Source: Lichenostomus cassidix
Lineage: Eukaryota > Chordata > Aves > Passeriformes > Meliphagidae
Length of the DNA: 64,000 nt
Reading direction: 5' to 3'
Assembly (NCBI GenBank): GCA_008360975.2
Contig: CM039183.1
Coordinates: 81,938,350 to 82,002,349 of the forward strand
The position numbers were made by a program, and so were the translations under genes. The notes under the pieces are model-generated. The model did no database searches. It saw nothing but the letters and a program-made list of their open reading frames with translations, and was not told the origin of the DNA. Positions within the stretch are counted from its first letter, which is position 1. Each line of letters starts with the position of its first letter. Positions 11,793 through 23,100 of the stretch are shown here, piece after piece.

Positions 11793-14700
11793 ACATTTTT
11801 GGCTGCTTGGACTTGCTCAAGATATTTCCTCTTAAGCTCCTTTCAGAAAGTTCAGGAGGGGCCAAAACACTTGCTAAAAAACCTGAACTACTAAACCAGG
11901 CTCAGATGATTGCTAAATCAGCAGAGAAGCACACAGTTCTGTGCAAAACTAATCTAGTGCCATGACCTGGTTTCACCCAGAAGCATGGTATCTGGTGATG
12001 GATATGTCATTGCACAAAGCTGTGCTTTTTCCTGCTGATATAAAAGATGGATGTCATTGAGCAGAGACTCATTACAAGTTCCACAGAAGTATTATGCCTA
12101 TGTGAAATTGGCACTGACTGTCAAGACTAGTTGAGCTAAGGATATCAGAGAGCTACAGTTATACTGCCAATTTACAGCTTTTTCTCACCTCCTAGACACT
12201 GCTCTAAGCTATAGATGGAAAATTAACAAAGAATTGGAGAGCATTCTATATCATTAGATCAGGATTTGGGATAGGCTTTCCATTCTTGCTTTCTTTCACC
12301 CTTAGGCGTGAATACAGTTCAGCTATTCAGGCCTTAACATGAGTTTTTTACATTTTCCTGACGCTGCTTGTAGCAATCACACATATGTTACAGGTGAACC
12401 AAAAATAACCGGCCCATTTAATACTCTGCTCTCATCTACATTATGTCACTTATTTTATTTCCCATATTAATTTCCAAAATCCACATTTATCCCATATAAA
12501 TACTAAAAATCCAAATTTTCCTGCTCCATGTACATGGGAAAAACTACAGGGAAATTCTAATTCTTTTGTGTTAATAGACTTACATTACAATTCTGTAGGC
12601 CAAGTTGGAATGAACCATTGACTTTCAAAAATGCAATTTATTTTCTTCAATATTTTGACCTTTGCAAGTTCTCTTTAGCTATTCCTTCCAATGTTTAGAA
12701 ACAGACAGAGAAGAGCACATTTAAAATAAAAAGCAGTAGCTAGCTTTAAAAAACACCCAAAAGAAATGTTTTAGCTTTTTGAGTTAAAGCATTTTTTTCT
12801 AATTGGCTTGCCTAAGAAGAAGAGAAGTAGAAGCATCAAAATATGAAAAGAAAACAAATTCAAGGTGAAGTCCACTACTTGGGTGGAATCTGAATGAACA
12901 GACCTTGTAAGTGGTGCGTAGAATTTTTAAATTAAAGTTGCAAATTTGCACTGAATTTCATGTGTGAAAGGTGAATTGCTCTTTGGCTGCTACATTCTTG
13001 TGAGAAGAGACTGAAAAGCATAGACTTGCCTTGCTACTTGGCATGTAACAACATGCAAATTGCAAGAGTTTCTTATGCCAGCTCAGTAGTGTTTATTCAA
13101 ATCACCGATTTTTCTGCTCCCTTAGGCTTACTCTACACTCATCTTTCCAAGGAAGGGTGGGACAGAGGTGGGGACTAATAGAGACAATTTGTCTTCCTGC
13201 TGCATCAATTAATGTGAAAACTGATTTTCAATCCTTCCTTTTTTTCTTTCCTTCAGAAAATTCTGTGGGAACAAGAAGAACTTGTAGTATACCTGGAAAG
13301 TTAATACATCTGTTGAAAGGGTTTCAGAAACAAATACCAAAATAGAGACTATATCATAAAGATCATCCATCCAACAGCACCACCATTTAAAATGATGGTC
13401 TCTAAGCTCCTGCATGTCCAGTAAATTTAGAAAACAGTTACCTTTAAGCATTCAGGTTTAAACTATGTAGACTGTTCTCAGGGAAAAAACCACAGCTCCT
13501 TCACTGTGTCTCCCCCACACTCCAATACAAGAATCCTTTAGTGAGCTGTTGGTAGGTACAGCTTCACCTACACTAACTTCAATTCCAAAATATGAATATC
13601 TAAGCACATTCTCTTTCAGAAACCCTGATATAAAACCAAACTTAATGAAGCTTGTTCTCTGTCTAAAAATGAATTATCTGCCATCAATGGGTAAAATGAG
13701 GTAGGGATACAACCCAGTGAAGGTACATCCAACCTGCCTTTATGAAAGCACAAAAAAGAGAGGAGAGGAACTTGCTCTGGGTGCACAGACCAACCATTTC
13801 AAAGTTTTGAACTTCAATATATTTGTGAAGATAGATAGGACTTTCTTCAAAACAGTTCCTTTAACCTTGTTTAGCATCTGCAGGTTTACCTCTAAGTCCA
13901 TGTGTTTCAAAACAAGAATAGTGAAATAGTACTATTAATCAAGGCGAAAACATTGGCTGTTCTAATAAAGGTAATTTTGTCCTTAAATCTAACTCCAAAT
14001 CAGAAAATATACTGCTTTACAGTCACCCTCTTCAGGACTTTTAGCAGGAAGGAGACAGAGCTGAGGAAGATCTCTGTATAAACAGTTTGTATTTCCCTTT
14101 TTTTTTAAGTGGGACATTAAATTTTACTTACCTTTTATGTTATCCTACTGCTACAACTCTTCTTCCATGGGGAGCTAGCACTCATTCTCCTCCTGAAAAA
14201 GTAGAAATTCTGTGAATTTTTATCCAGAATATTTCATCAAAACAGCATGAAGTGACCGTCTATGTTAATCTCTTCAAATACTTGCTGAAATTTTGCTAAT
14301 TCAGTGTGTATTATTATGGTACTCTTGTGTCTTCAATGAAAAATAATCATTCCATGAACATTGTTGTTTTAATTTTTTCTGTCCATTACCTTTCTAATTG
14401 TGGGGAAGAAAAATGATAGAAAGAAAGGAAGGAAGCTGGAGAAATCTGGAGAAAGAAGGCAAGATACAAATAAAGGCTTAGACATTTACTGCTGCACAAA
14501 ATTAAGTGCTGTACAAAATAAAACATTTGCATTTTAAAGTCTTTCTACTAACAGAAAGTTTATCATTTTTCAAAACAACATTGAAAATAAACCCCAAATT
14601 TTTTTGGTCTTGAAATGAGCTGTTAATGAATTCAGATGTCTGTGGCTTCTCAGATACTTATGCAATTTGACAATGTTATCCCTCAGCCAGTATTTATGAG

Positions 14701-16008
14701 CTGCTTCCTGGACTGTAACTCCACACACTGCCACCAGCTGTCTTAAAATGAGGAGCAGTTTGTCTCTGAGTTCCAGGAGGAGGGCATGGAGAATACCCTC
14801 AGCTCAACTATACCACAGATCCTTCTCCTCTGCCAGCTTTTTCCTCGTCCTCTGTCAGCCTTCACTGACCTCAAAGATCTCTGTGGCCTTTGGATTTTCT
14901 GATGCCACAAACAGAATAAAATTCATATGTACTGAACAAACACTACCAAGAATTGTCTCAGAGAACTTGGAATATCTGCCACATTTCTTCAGTTACAGAC
15001 AGAGCTTGCAAAGCCTGAGCTAGTTTAGAGCCCGACTGCCAAAGTGCAGCTGCAACCTCATGGTACAGCAACTGCAGATTGACATGGCAATGAATGGAGT
15101 CAGATTTTGATTCACATACATCAAGATGTCTTATAAAATGGGTCTTAGGTGGGAAAAGGCAGGATGAGATAGCAGAATTTGTTTGCATGCCAAGGAGGCA
15201 TATTGTGTTCTGGCACTAGAAAATTTCTTGGTTCATGATTTTAGTATTGGTGAATATTCCTGCTTGACAACTTCATTTCTGGGTGCCAGTCAGGCATGTT
15301 TTATGTGATGTACAGGCAAAACCCAAACTTAGGTGTTTGAATATATTTCCATGCAGAAATATCCGTGACAGACTGGCAGAAAGTTAATCTGAAAATAAGT
15401 AGTAAAAATAACCATAAAAGTAACACAGAAGTTTATATTTAAAGATTCTTTCACTGAGAAAGTAGGATTATTTTGTGATTAGGCATAACACATCTAACAG
15501 ACTGCAGATGACATTTCAAAATGAAGAAAAAACTTTCCTTATAGCATCTGGCATAGCTAGAATAAAGTGGACAGAAACCACTGCTGTCATTTTAGAATAC
15601 TTACTTTTTAAAAGCAGGTACCAGCAATTTTGCTGATTCTCTTTATTCAAGAGAAAACAGAAGAGTTGATTTGGCTTATGGCTTTTGGCTTTTGGCCATG
15701 GGAGAAGAACTCACTTAGCCACTGTAATGTCTTAAAGGCCTTTTGACTATGCCTAAAAACTTCTAGACAATAGACCTAAAAATAAGTTATCCCTCAGGTT
15801 TCTGTGGTCCTTTAGTCTGTAAAATTTTGTTCCAAATGTGGAAATACTTGGCGGAAAAATGCAACAAAATTCTTCATTAAGAATATATAAGTATCATTAC
15901 AAATGGTACAAATTTGCTAGAGAAACTGCTTCTTTCAAATTTTCTCTTCTGAGGCCCTTTCCTACCTCTATTAATACAAATGACTATATCTTACACTGTA
16001 TAGAGTTT
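11793..16008. other. AT-rich DNA, no gene recognised
   Basis: No recognisable coding or RNA gene. A GA-rich simple stretch lies near 14400-14460. A region of somewhat higher GC near 14700-15190 has overlapping frames on both strands (91 and 76 codons) but no family resemblance. Confidence 0.65.
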
Positions 16009-16013
16009 CCTAC

Positions 16014-16518
16014 TGTTGGGGGTTGAGAATTCCTTCCCATTCTTGTTGCCAGGTTACAAATGGTCCGATGTTCAGAGTGATCAAGCCTTTTGTAAAAGAC
16101 AATGGCTAGGTTTTGGGCAGGGCTAGGTAAGGGAGAGCCTGCTGGGGAACACTCTCTCTCGTGGTTCGGACCAAACCCCCCCCCACCCCAAAACCAACCC
16201 CCCCCCCCCACACAACCCCCACAACACCCCCCCCCCCCCCCCCCCCCACCCAACCCCCCCCCCCCCCCCCCCCAAACCACACCACAAAACCCCCAAAAAA
16301 CCCCCCCCCCCCCCCCCCACCCCCCCCCCACCCCCCACACCACAACACCCCCCACACCCACCCACCCCACACCACCCCCCCCACCAACCCCCCCCCAACA
16401 ACACCACACAAAACACACCACACCCCACAAAAAAACAAAAAACAACCCCCAACCCCAAACCCAAAAAAAAAACAAAAAAAAACACACCCCCAACACCCCC
16501 AACACCCCAAACCAAACA
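16014..16518 (-). mobile_element. LTR-like insertion containing an A/C-only tract
   Basis: The segment begins TGTTGGGGG and ends CAAACA. It is flanked by a 5-bp direct repeat, CCTAC, at 16009-16013 and 16519-16523, the structure of a solo LTR. The first 156 bases look like ordinary LTR U5/R text if read on the minus strand (ending ...CAACCCCCAACA). The remaining 350 bases, where U3 would be, contain only A and C on the plus strand. Orientation is inferred from the position of the ordinary sequence. The short duplication could be chance, although it coincides with TG and CA ends. It is about 505 bp, a normal solo LTR length. Confidence 0.5.
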
Positions 16519-16520
16519 CC
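16170..16520 (+). repeat. 351-nt tract containing only A and C
   Basis: From 16170 to 16520 there is not a single G or T on the plus strand. The tract holds C runs of up to about 20, short A runs and ccaaac/cacacc mixtures, without a fixed repeat unit. The minus strand is therefore purely G and T with many G runs, so it has very strong G-quadruplex potential. Both strands are open in most frames merely because stop codons cannot form, which explains the long proline-rich and glycine-rich frames here. It may be genuine low-complexity DNA or a mis-resolved stretch in the assembly. Confidence 0.95.
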
Positions 16521-16804
16521 TACAAACAACTGAAAATATGAAAATGCAGAATTTTCTAAGCAATTATCTCAACACTTATATATGTTTAAATTTTCTACAT
16601 CTTCATACCAATGAAAAGCTCTATTAAATGCTTGGAGATATTGTAAAACAAACCTTTTCTTACCACAGGCATCTTATAAGAGTGTAAGATTACCTTAAAG
16701 GACTTCTGTTCCTTTCTACAGTTTTGTTTACATTACAATCCTCGGGAAGTTTTTCCTACTGAAAAATTGGAGTAGAAAATGAAGGCAAAAGAGAATGTGA
16801 CAGA

Positions 16805-16874
16805 AGAGAAGCTGAATAATGGCTGATAGTAGGATTAATAAGAGAAGCTGAATAATGGCTGATAGTAGGATTAA
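16805..16874 (+). repeat. 36-bp perfect tandem duplication
   Basis: A 36-bp unit starting agagaagctgaataatgg at 16805-16840 is repeated from 16841, identical for 34 bases. The lack of divergence suggests a recent duplication. It would probably vary in length between individuals. Confidence 0.92.
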
Positions 16875-17376
16875 GAATTAGTAGGGCAATAGATACTGTT
16901 TAGAATAGATATTGTTTAGAAAAAAGCCCTCTGGGCTTTAATACCATCACTGCTGTTAATCCTATCACTAATTTAGCAGTGTCATCCATTATTTCTGATA
17001 ATTTCTGCCATCTGTAAATAGATGATGGTGACCAATCAAACATTAGTGAAAAACAGAATATGAGAATTATTTTGACACCTTCACTTCTGTACTTTGTCTT
17101 TACATACTTATTTAACAGAGATTTCAAACAACTGCCTCAACACTTAGGAGTGGATGAGCACATAAGCTAAAATAACAATGGAATTGAATATTCCTTTAAA
17201 CTTGAATAGGGCTTCTGACTCTACTTAGTTTTCTTGAGGTGTTTTTTCATTTGAATATGCTCTAAACTTCCTGGTTTCAGTGGGCCATAAAAACAGATGT
17301 GCTGAAATACAAACACCATGAAAAGCTTGCTTTTGTGGTATTTCCAGCCTGAAGGGAAGCCAAAGATGTCAGAAAT

Positions 17377-17453
17377 CCCTTGAGAAACCCTATTTCCAGC
17401 CTACTTTTGCAGACAGATTTGTCTATCTGTTTTATGACTGTAACCCAAGATGG
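17377..17453 (-). repeat. inverted repeat copy 1 (pairs with 18562-18644)
   Basis: Read on the minus strand this segment matches 18562-18644 at about 80% by hand alignment. The match begins CCATCTTGGGTTAC and includes an identical 20-base core starting ATAGACAAATCTGTC. Its minus-frame translation, SWVTVIKQIDKSVCKSRLE, parallels that of copy 2. I do not recognise a protein or repeat family. Confidence 0.75.
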
Positions 17454-18561
17454 ACAGTAAATAGCAGAATTCAAACACACTCTGTCTGTTACTGGGTCAC
17501 ATTCCTACAAGGTGGTGAGAAGAACTTCATGGAGAAAGGTAATTGTTTTCCCTGAAGGGTTTTCCACAACTTGAGGCTCGGTTGCAGTTTGATTTTTCAT
17601 GAAAGCAAAAGATATCAACACTCCTATGAAAAAGGCAGGCCCCTCACCTTGTGCTGTGGGAGTGCATGATAGATCCTTGAAGTGTATCCTGATGACAGAA
17701 AATAAAGATGAATTTAATCTGAATTTAATCTGGTTCTAGTCAGAATTTTATTGAACTCAAATAAACTTTGTGAATCATCATGTCCTGAACTTCTGAATTC
17801 TGCAGGAAATGCAGCATTCTGTAATTTCTTTCATTCTTTTGAGGTTCAGGTACTCTAAGAAGATACAGATTTTGTATTTGTTGGGATTCAAGCAGCTGAT
17901 TCAGATCAGCTTAAAAGAAACCTCTGTGTCTGGTTCAGCTACACAAAACCTGAAGCCTTGTGCTGTTTAAGTTGTCCATCTGATATTGTGCGATATGATA
18001 GAGGACCTATAGCACACCTGTGTCCATCCAGCCTGCCAGCTAGCACCCAGGTGAGCTGTGTACTCATGTATGACATGTCCATGATGCCAGATGTAAATCT
18101 ATGAAAGACATGGAGCAGACAGATATCAGTCAGTAACCTCAATATCTTGGTAATGTCTAGAATCTTGGAATATCTCTAACACACATGTAGACACCTGCAT
18201 GTAGAAGACCTGGAGCTCAGACTCTCATATTTAAGGTGAAACATAGAAAAGAAGCTACCACTGAATATTCTTTGGTTCAGAGATAGGTTTGGGATTATAT
18301 TTATGCCTTGAGATGGAATATAGCTTATATTGCCTTAAAAATAAGGGCACTTAAGCTATTATTTAATTATGCATTTTTACTGTTGTCACTTCCGTTATAA
18401 AAATATGCATGTTTTAGACATAAACCTCCAGTACAGAATATAATGGCTTTGGAAGCTTCATATTCCTTTTGGTTTTACTGTGCAGACTAAGCAAATCAAA
18501 AAAGTGGAATATTACTTTTGTTATTACATTTAAAACATGTTATTTCCTTTCTGTTTTCTTT

Positions 18562-18644
18562 CCATCTTGGGTTACCATCATAAAGGAAATGATAGACAAA
18601 TCTGTCTGCAAAAATAGGCTGGAAGTAGTCTTTCTCAAAAAGAT
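18562..18644 (+). repeat. inverted repeat copy 2 (pairs with 17377-17453)
   Basis: The plus-strand copy of the same unknown sequence, translating as SWVTIIKEMIDKSVCKNRLE. Relative to copy 1 there is one 3-base in-frame insertion, and several differences are synonymous or conservative. The flanks do not align. It may be a piece of an uncharacterised dispersed element or of a decayed gene duplicated locally in inverted orientation. Confidence 0.75.
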
Positions 18645-19609
18645 CTGGTTTGGCATTGTACCTTGTGGTTGCTATTTTGAACCCCTTTCAAAATAAGTAG
18701 AAATACTGTTGATCTCCTGACAGCTAAGTGTCTACATGAAGGTCTTTTTAGATTATCATACACTAATAAATAAATAAACTCCTGAAAATATGTGGTGTTC
18801 AGGTGTTCATGTCTGCCTCTGGCTCATGAACAAAGCATAGGAAAGTCACAGATATGTTCTTTGGCTCTGGATTTTAAAGCTTAGATTTTCGTATTTTCTT
18901 CTGAATGTTTATATCAGACACTTTTGAAACATCAGTTGTAGAAAGATTGAATCTAAGATGCCATTTCCAGAATGTCAGAAGGGATCACTTTGATAGTTTA
19001 ATTTGACCTCCAACACCACTTAAGCCCCAGGCATTCTCTACTACATTCTCTAGTATTTTAGAATTAGAACATGGTTCTCAGAGATATGTCATATCTTCTC
19101 CACAAGGGTCCTTGCAATTGTTAGCACAATTTTACTCTGAAAGATTAGTTTCAAAGGAAAAATGTCCATCAAACAAGGCTTCAATTTTTCTCTGAGCTGA
19201 ATTTGTCCAACTTTATATCATCGAAGGACTGTTCTGGCTTTTGTACTTTTATTTACCTTTCTATTCTCTCCTCTACACCATTGAAGAGGTAGAAGATAGT
19301 AGTTTTATGTGGTTTAGCTGTCTATAGGGGTTAAAACACAACAATGTGGACATCCAACTGCCCATAATATTCCAAGCGGACAAACACCTGTTGCAGATGT
19401 GGATACAAGGTAGCAATTCTGCTGAAACACCACTGACACCTGAAATAACAATTCTGATGTAGCAATTTTGTGAAGGACAGAAAGATATTATATACCAGTT
19501 CTGGCTCTTCATGTACTTGCCCTTGCCTTTCTGATATACTCTGCTTCCTTCTTATTGGATAAAAAGAGGTCCATTTTAGAAAATAATCTATTACAGTTCT
19601 GTAGGATAT

Positions 19610-20140
19610 TGAGGTTTCTTGCTCTGGGGAAAGCGGCAGGACCCCCAAAACCCCATGAAAAAGGGCCACTGCTGCCAACTCCCACGCAAGTCTGGGCCGG
19701 GCAGGGCTGGGACACCGCGATCACACGAGAACGCAGAGCGTGGCATGAAGCTCGGGTGACAGAAACTCGGCAGGAAACATGGATGAGATGAAAGAACATA
19801 CTGGAGACTGTTTCTGTTCTCCCAGGGAGGTTTATTTGGGATCTTCAGGGGGGTTGCAGGGAAGGAGAAAGGAGGAAGAAAGTGGGGGAAGGGAGAAGGG
19901 GCTGGGAGCCCAAAAGCAGTAACACCCGGGCTCACGCCGGCATGGGTTTATAAGGAAAGGGAAGGGGGGAGGGATTGGCTCTGGAGAGCCAATCCAGGAG
20001 AGTCTGAGGGAAAAAAGGCAGGGATACACACCAATAGACTCCTGATAAGGCAGGATGCATATTTCAAAACAGCCAATAACATACAGAGCAGAAGAACAAA
20101 GGAAAAGTCTCGGGGAAATCTGCAGAGCCATGTTGCTACA
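19610..20140 (-). mobile_element. solo LTR, ERVK-like (family shared with 29763-30282)
   Basis: This is a 531-bp element beginning TG and ending CA, with a perfect 6-bp target-site duplication GGATAT at 19604-19609 and 20141-20146. On the minus strand it begins TGTAGCAACATGG. It carries several CCAAT boxes, including an inverted pair forming an 11-bp-arm palindrome (19972-19995), a TATA box (plus-strand 19947-19955) and AATAAA (plus-strand 19831-19836). The CpG-richer U5 follows. No internal viral sequence is attached. The alignment with 29763-30282 is clear from end to end, with indels. It is not a host promoter on present evidence, although its signals would point transcription leftward. 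Confidence 0.93.
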
Positions 20141-23100
20141 GGATATGGTTGACATTCGTTGATATGGAAACATGAAGCATGATTTGAGTCATGTTTTGAG
20201 TTTATAGCCTGCCCACCTAAAACCTTATGATTTGCATTTGTCTACAGAAAGGGAGATCCTGTCCTTCATAGCACAGAAAATTTTGAAGGATTTTTGTGAC
20301 CAATAGATAGGTTATAGTACTAAATAGGTGGTAAGTATACCAAACAAATTTTGCTAAGGTAGCAGTGGAGAAAATATTTAATCTGAACAATGTAATAGTT
20401 GAAGGAACACCATGTAAGTAACTAGTTTAATAGCAAATGTTCATGTCTGGACTCAGTATAAAATTCTATCAGCAAAATTGTATGCATCATGGTTAATTTT
20501 TTCAAAAATGTAGGTAATCCACCAAATGCACAAAGCCTGCAGGTGTTCAGGCCACCTCTGGGATGAAGCCCTGCAACCACTTCAGAACATGCTCCAGCAC
20601 TTCACAGGAGATCTTCAGAGTGCAGGATATGGAGAAAAATGTTATATCCAGTTGAAACGGAGCCAAGACAGTAAAAATTACTTATTTGAATTAAAATCTC
20701 TCTCCTTCAGATGTTACCAACTCAGCATGATGGCACATTGCACACTGAGAGAGCTTGTGTCATTGTGGAGTCAAAGGGAAAGGAATCACTGTCTGACTTG
20801 TCAGCATTGCTTCAAGCTGTATGCATGATATTCCTTGGAGATTTCTGATTCTGTTGCTGGCAAGACCCAACCCTTCTGAACTTATGAGATCTGACAGAAA
20901 CACAGTCTGAGTAGTATATTTGCAAGTTATTACTAGAAATTGCGGGAAATTAATATGTCTAATTTCCACTCATTTCAATATAATATATATTGCATACTGT
21001 TTCCAGTAAGTCATATGGATGTTTTGCTCCTAAACCTGAAATAAGAACATTTATTAGTACTCACCAAGGTGCATTCAGATCATTGTGCTGCATTCTACCT
21101 GCCGCTGGGGTTTTGAATGAGCTGGATCACCAATCTTCAGAGTTGTGATGCTAAATAATTCTACTTATTTGTAACAAGATGTTGAATTACTGTCTGAATT
21201 CCCAAGGAGATGAATAATCTTATTATTTTAATTTCATAAAATTTATAAAATTCATAAAATTCAGTTTGGCCCACTGAGGATGCAGGTGGGATATATTCCA
21301 CTGCTGGTGACTCAGAAATAATGTCTAAATTTCAAGTTAACATGGTCCTACCACCAGTCATTTCATTGGCTCTGGTAATATCAGTGTGAGACTTGGATAC
21401 TTTCCCCTATACCCTTAACCTTTCAAATGCTACAGCAAGAGAGTCCGTTTAAAAAGCATGTTATTTTAAAAGACTGGGGCAGCTTTGCTTTTAAATAAGA
21501 ACAGTGTTGAAAATGGGCAAATGTCTATTTTGTCAAATCATGTATTGTTGTTTCAGAGAGGACATATTTCAACACCTTAGAAAGAGAAGTGGGGTTTCTA
21601 CTATAGTATTCAAATTGCTAGTGTTAGAGTGAAATCAATGTGTGGTGATGGAATGACAGAAAAAATTATCCTTATTCCCTAATTTTTGTTTCTCTTAAAT
21701 GTGTTAAGATTATTTTCAGGTTGGCTTTGTTGGTCTGTAAAGCTATGGCAATGTGCATTTTTTTTAACAGTGATTTTACAAATCTGGTAAAAAAACCCGT
21801 GATAAGGTGTCCAAAATTAATTTTAGAAGCTGATATAAATTCAGTGGAAATAAACTGGTCTCAAGTTAATAAGATGCTTGAATTCATCCTGTCTTGCTCT
21901 TGTGAGTTAAATAGAATACTCTAGATAGATAAATGTCTTATTACCAGCTTCAAGCACTGAGGTGAGATCAACATCACCAGAGAGATTCAGCAAGTGCAAG
22001 AATTAGAAAGATAGGCAGGAGGAATCTGAGTCTGGCTTGCAGGTACATGGATATGAGTAAAACTATTTTAAATGATACTGTAGAATAAGCTGTGCAGCTT
22101 CTTGTGTAGACAAGACCTCTGGTAGCTTCAACAATAGGTTAAATTTTTGAGAAGATGTCAGTGATTATGGGTCTAAAATACTGGCCATGTAAAGAAAATG
22201 ACAGGTATTTAATACAATAGGAATAAGGATATTTCAGTTGTTATATGAGCAATAGAAAGGAAGAGGGCCCTGTTCTGCACCTCTGTGATGGGAAGACATT
22301 TTGCACTGATGCTGCTAAATCCCTGGAAAACAGTAATTTGAGAGAGCAGGTTAGAGCCTGTTTTCTTCCTTGAACACCATATTTGGAGCAGAAGTACGGA
22401 TGTGATGAAAACTTGCTGCTGAAGCTGCAAACAGTGAAATTAAAGCAACCGGAAAGATTGAGAAAAATATAAGAAAAAAACCGCAAGCAATTCCAATATG
22501 AAGAGTAAATTACAGACTTAGATGGGATATACGGAATTTGTTCTTTGAAAATGTTGGTGTCATCCCTTTTTCTGTCTAAGTGTCTCACTGTCTCCTGTGA
22601 AACACTTGTCTATAATTATGGCAACTTGATATTGCCATAGCGCACTACACAAACTCTTAACTTTAAAGGAAAAAGTGAGACAGAGAGACAGAATGACAGG
22701 ACTCATGTAAACAAATTGATCAGTGACTCTGAATGATACATCTGTGAACCTTTCTTAATAAATATGTTATAGTAAAGATGAGTAGTTTGTGAAATGTAAG
22801 TTCTTCTAATGGACATATATAAAATCTTTTCGGTGTTCATGTGAGATGCTCAGTTGTTTCATATCAATTCATACAATAAATAGCTCACTTTTTGTTTTGT
22901 TGTTTGCACAACATTCATGCAACCTGATAAAACATTTGTAAAATTTGTATGTTTCTCAAGGAGGAAAAATCACAAGTGTTGTGATTTGGCATATATGTCA
23001 CCTATTCATTACAGCTGAAAAACCTTGTCAAGCTTATTTCATCTGGTTTGATATGTTGTCCTCACTGATGATTCATTGTAAGTCAAAAACATGTGCACAT

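Larger units (their letters stand above)
16524..19603. other. AT-rich DNA with local repeats, no gene recognised
   Basis: Contains a 36-bp tandem duplication (16805-16874), an 11-bp duplication (gaatttaatct, near 17711-17732) and one member each of an inverted repeat pair (17377-17453 and 18562-18644). No exon, RNA gene or known transposon is recognised. Confidence 0.65.

Noticed and set aside
15984..16563. Five overlapping frames of 126-181 codons rich in Pro/Thr or Gly/Val/Trp
   Set aside because: They exist only because an A/C-only strand and its G/T-only complement cannot form stop codons. They carry no real protein signal.
19509..20173. Several overlapping frames of 78-114 codons, Pro/Ser/Phe-rich
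   Set aside because: All fall across the solo LTR at 19610-20140 and reflect its pyrimidine-rich strand.
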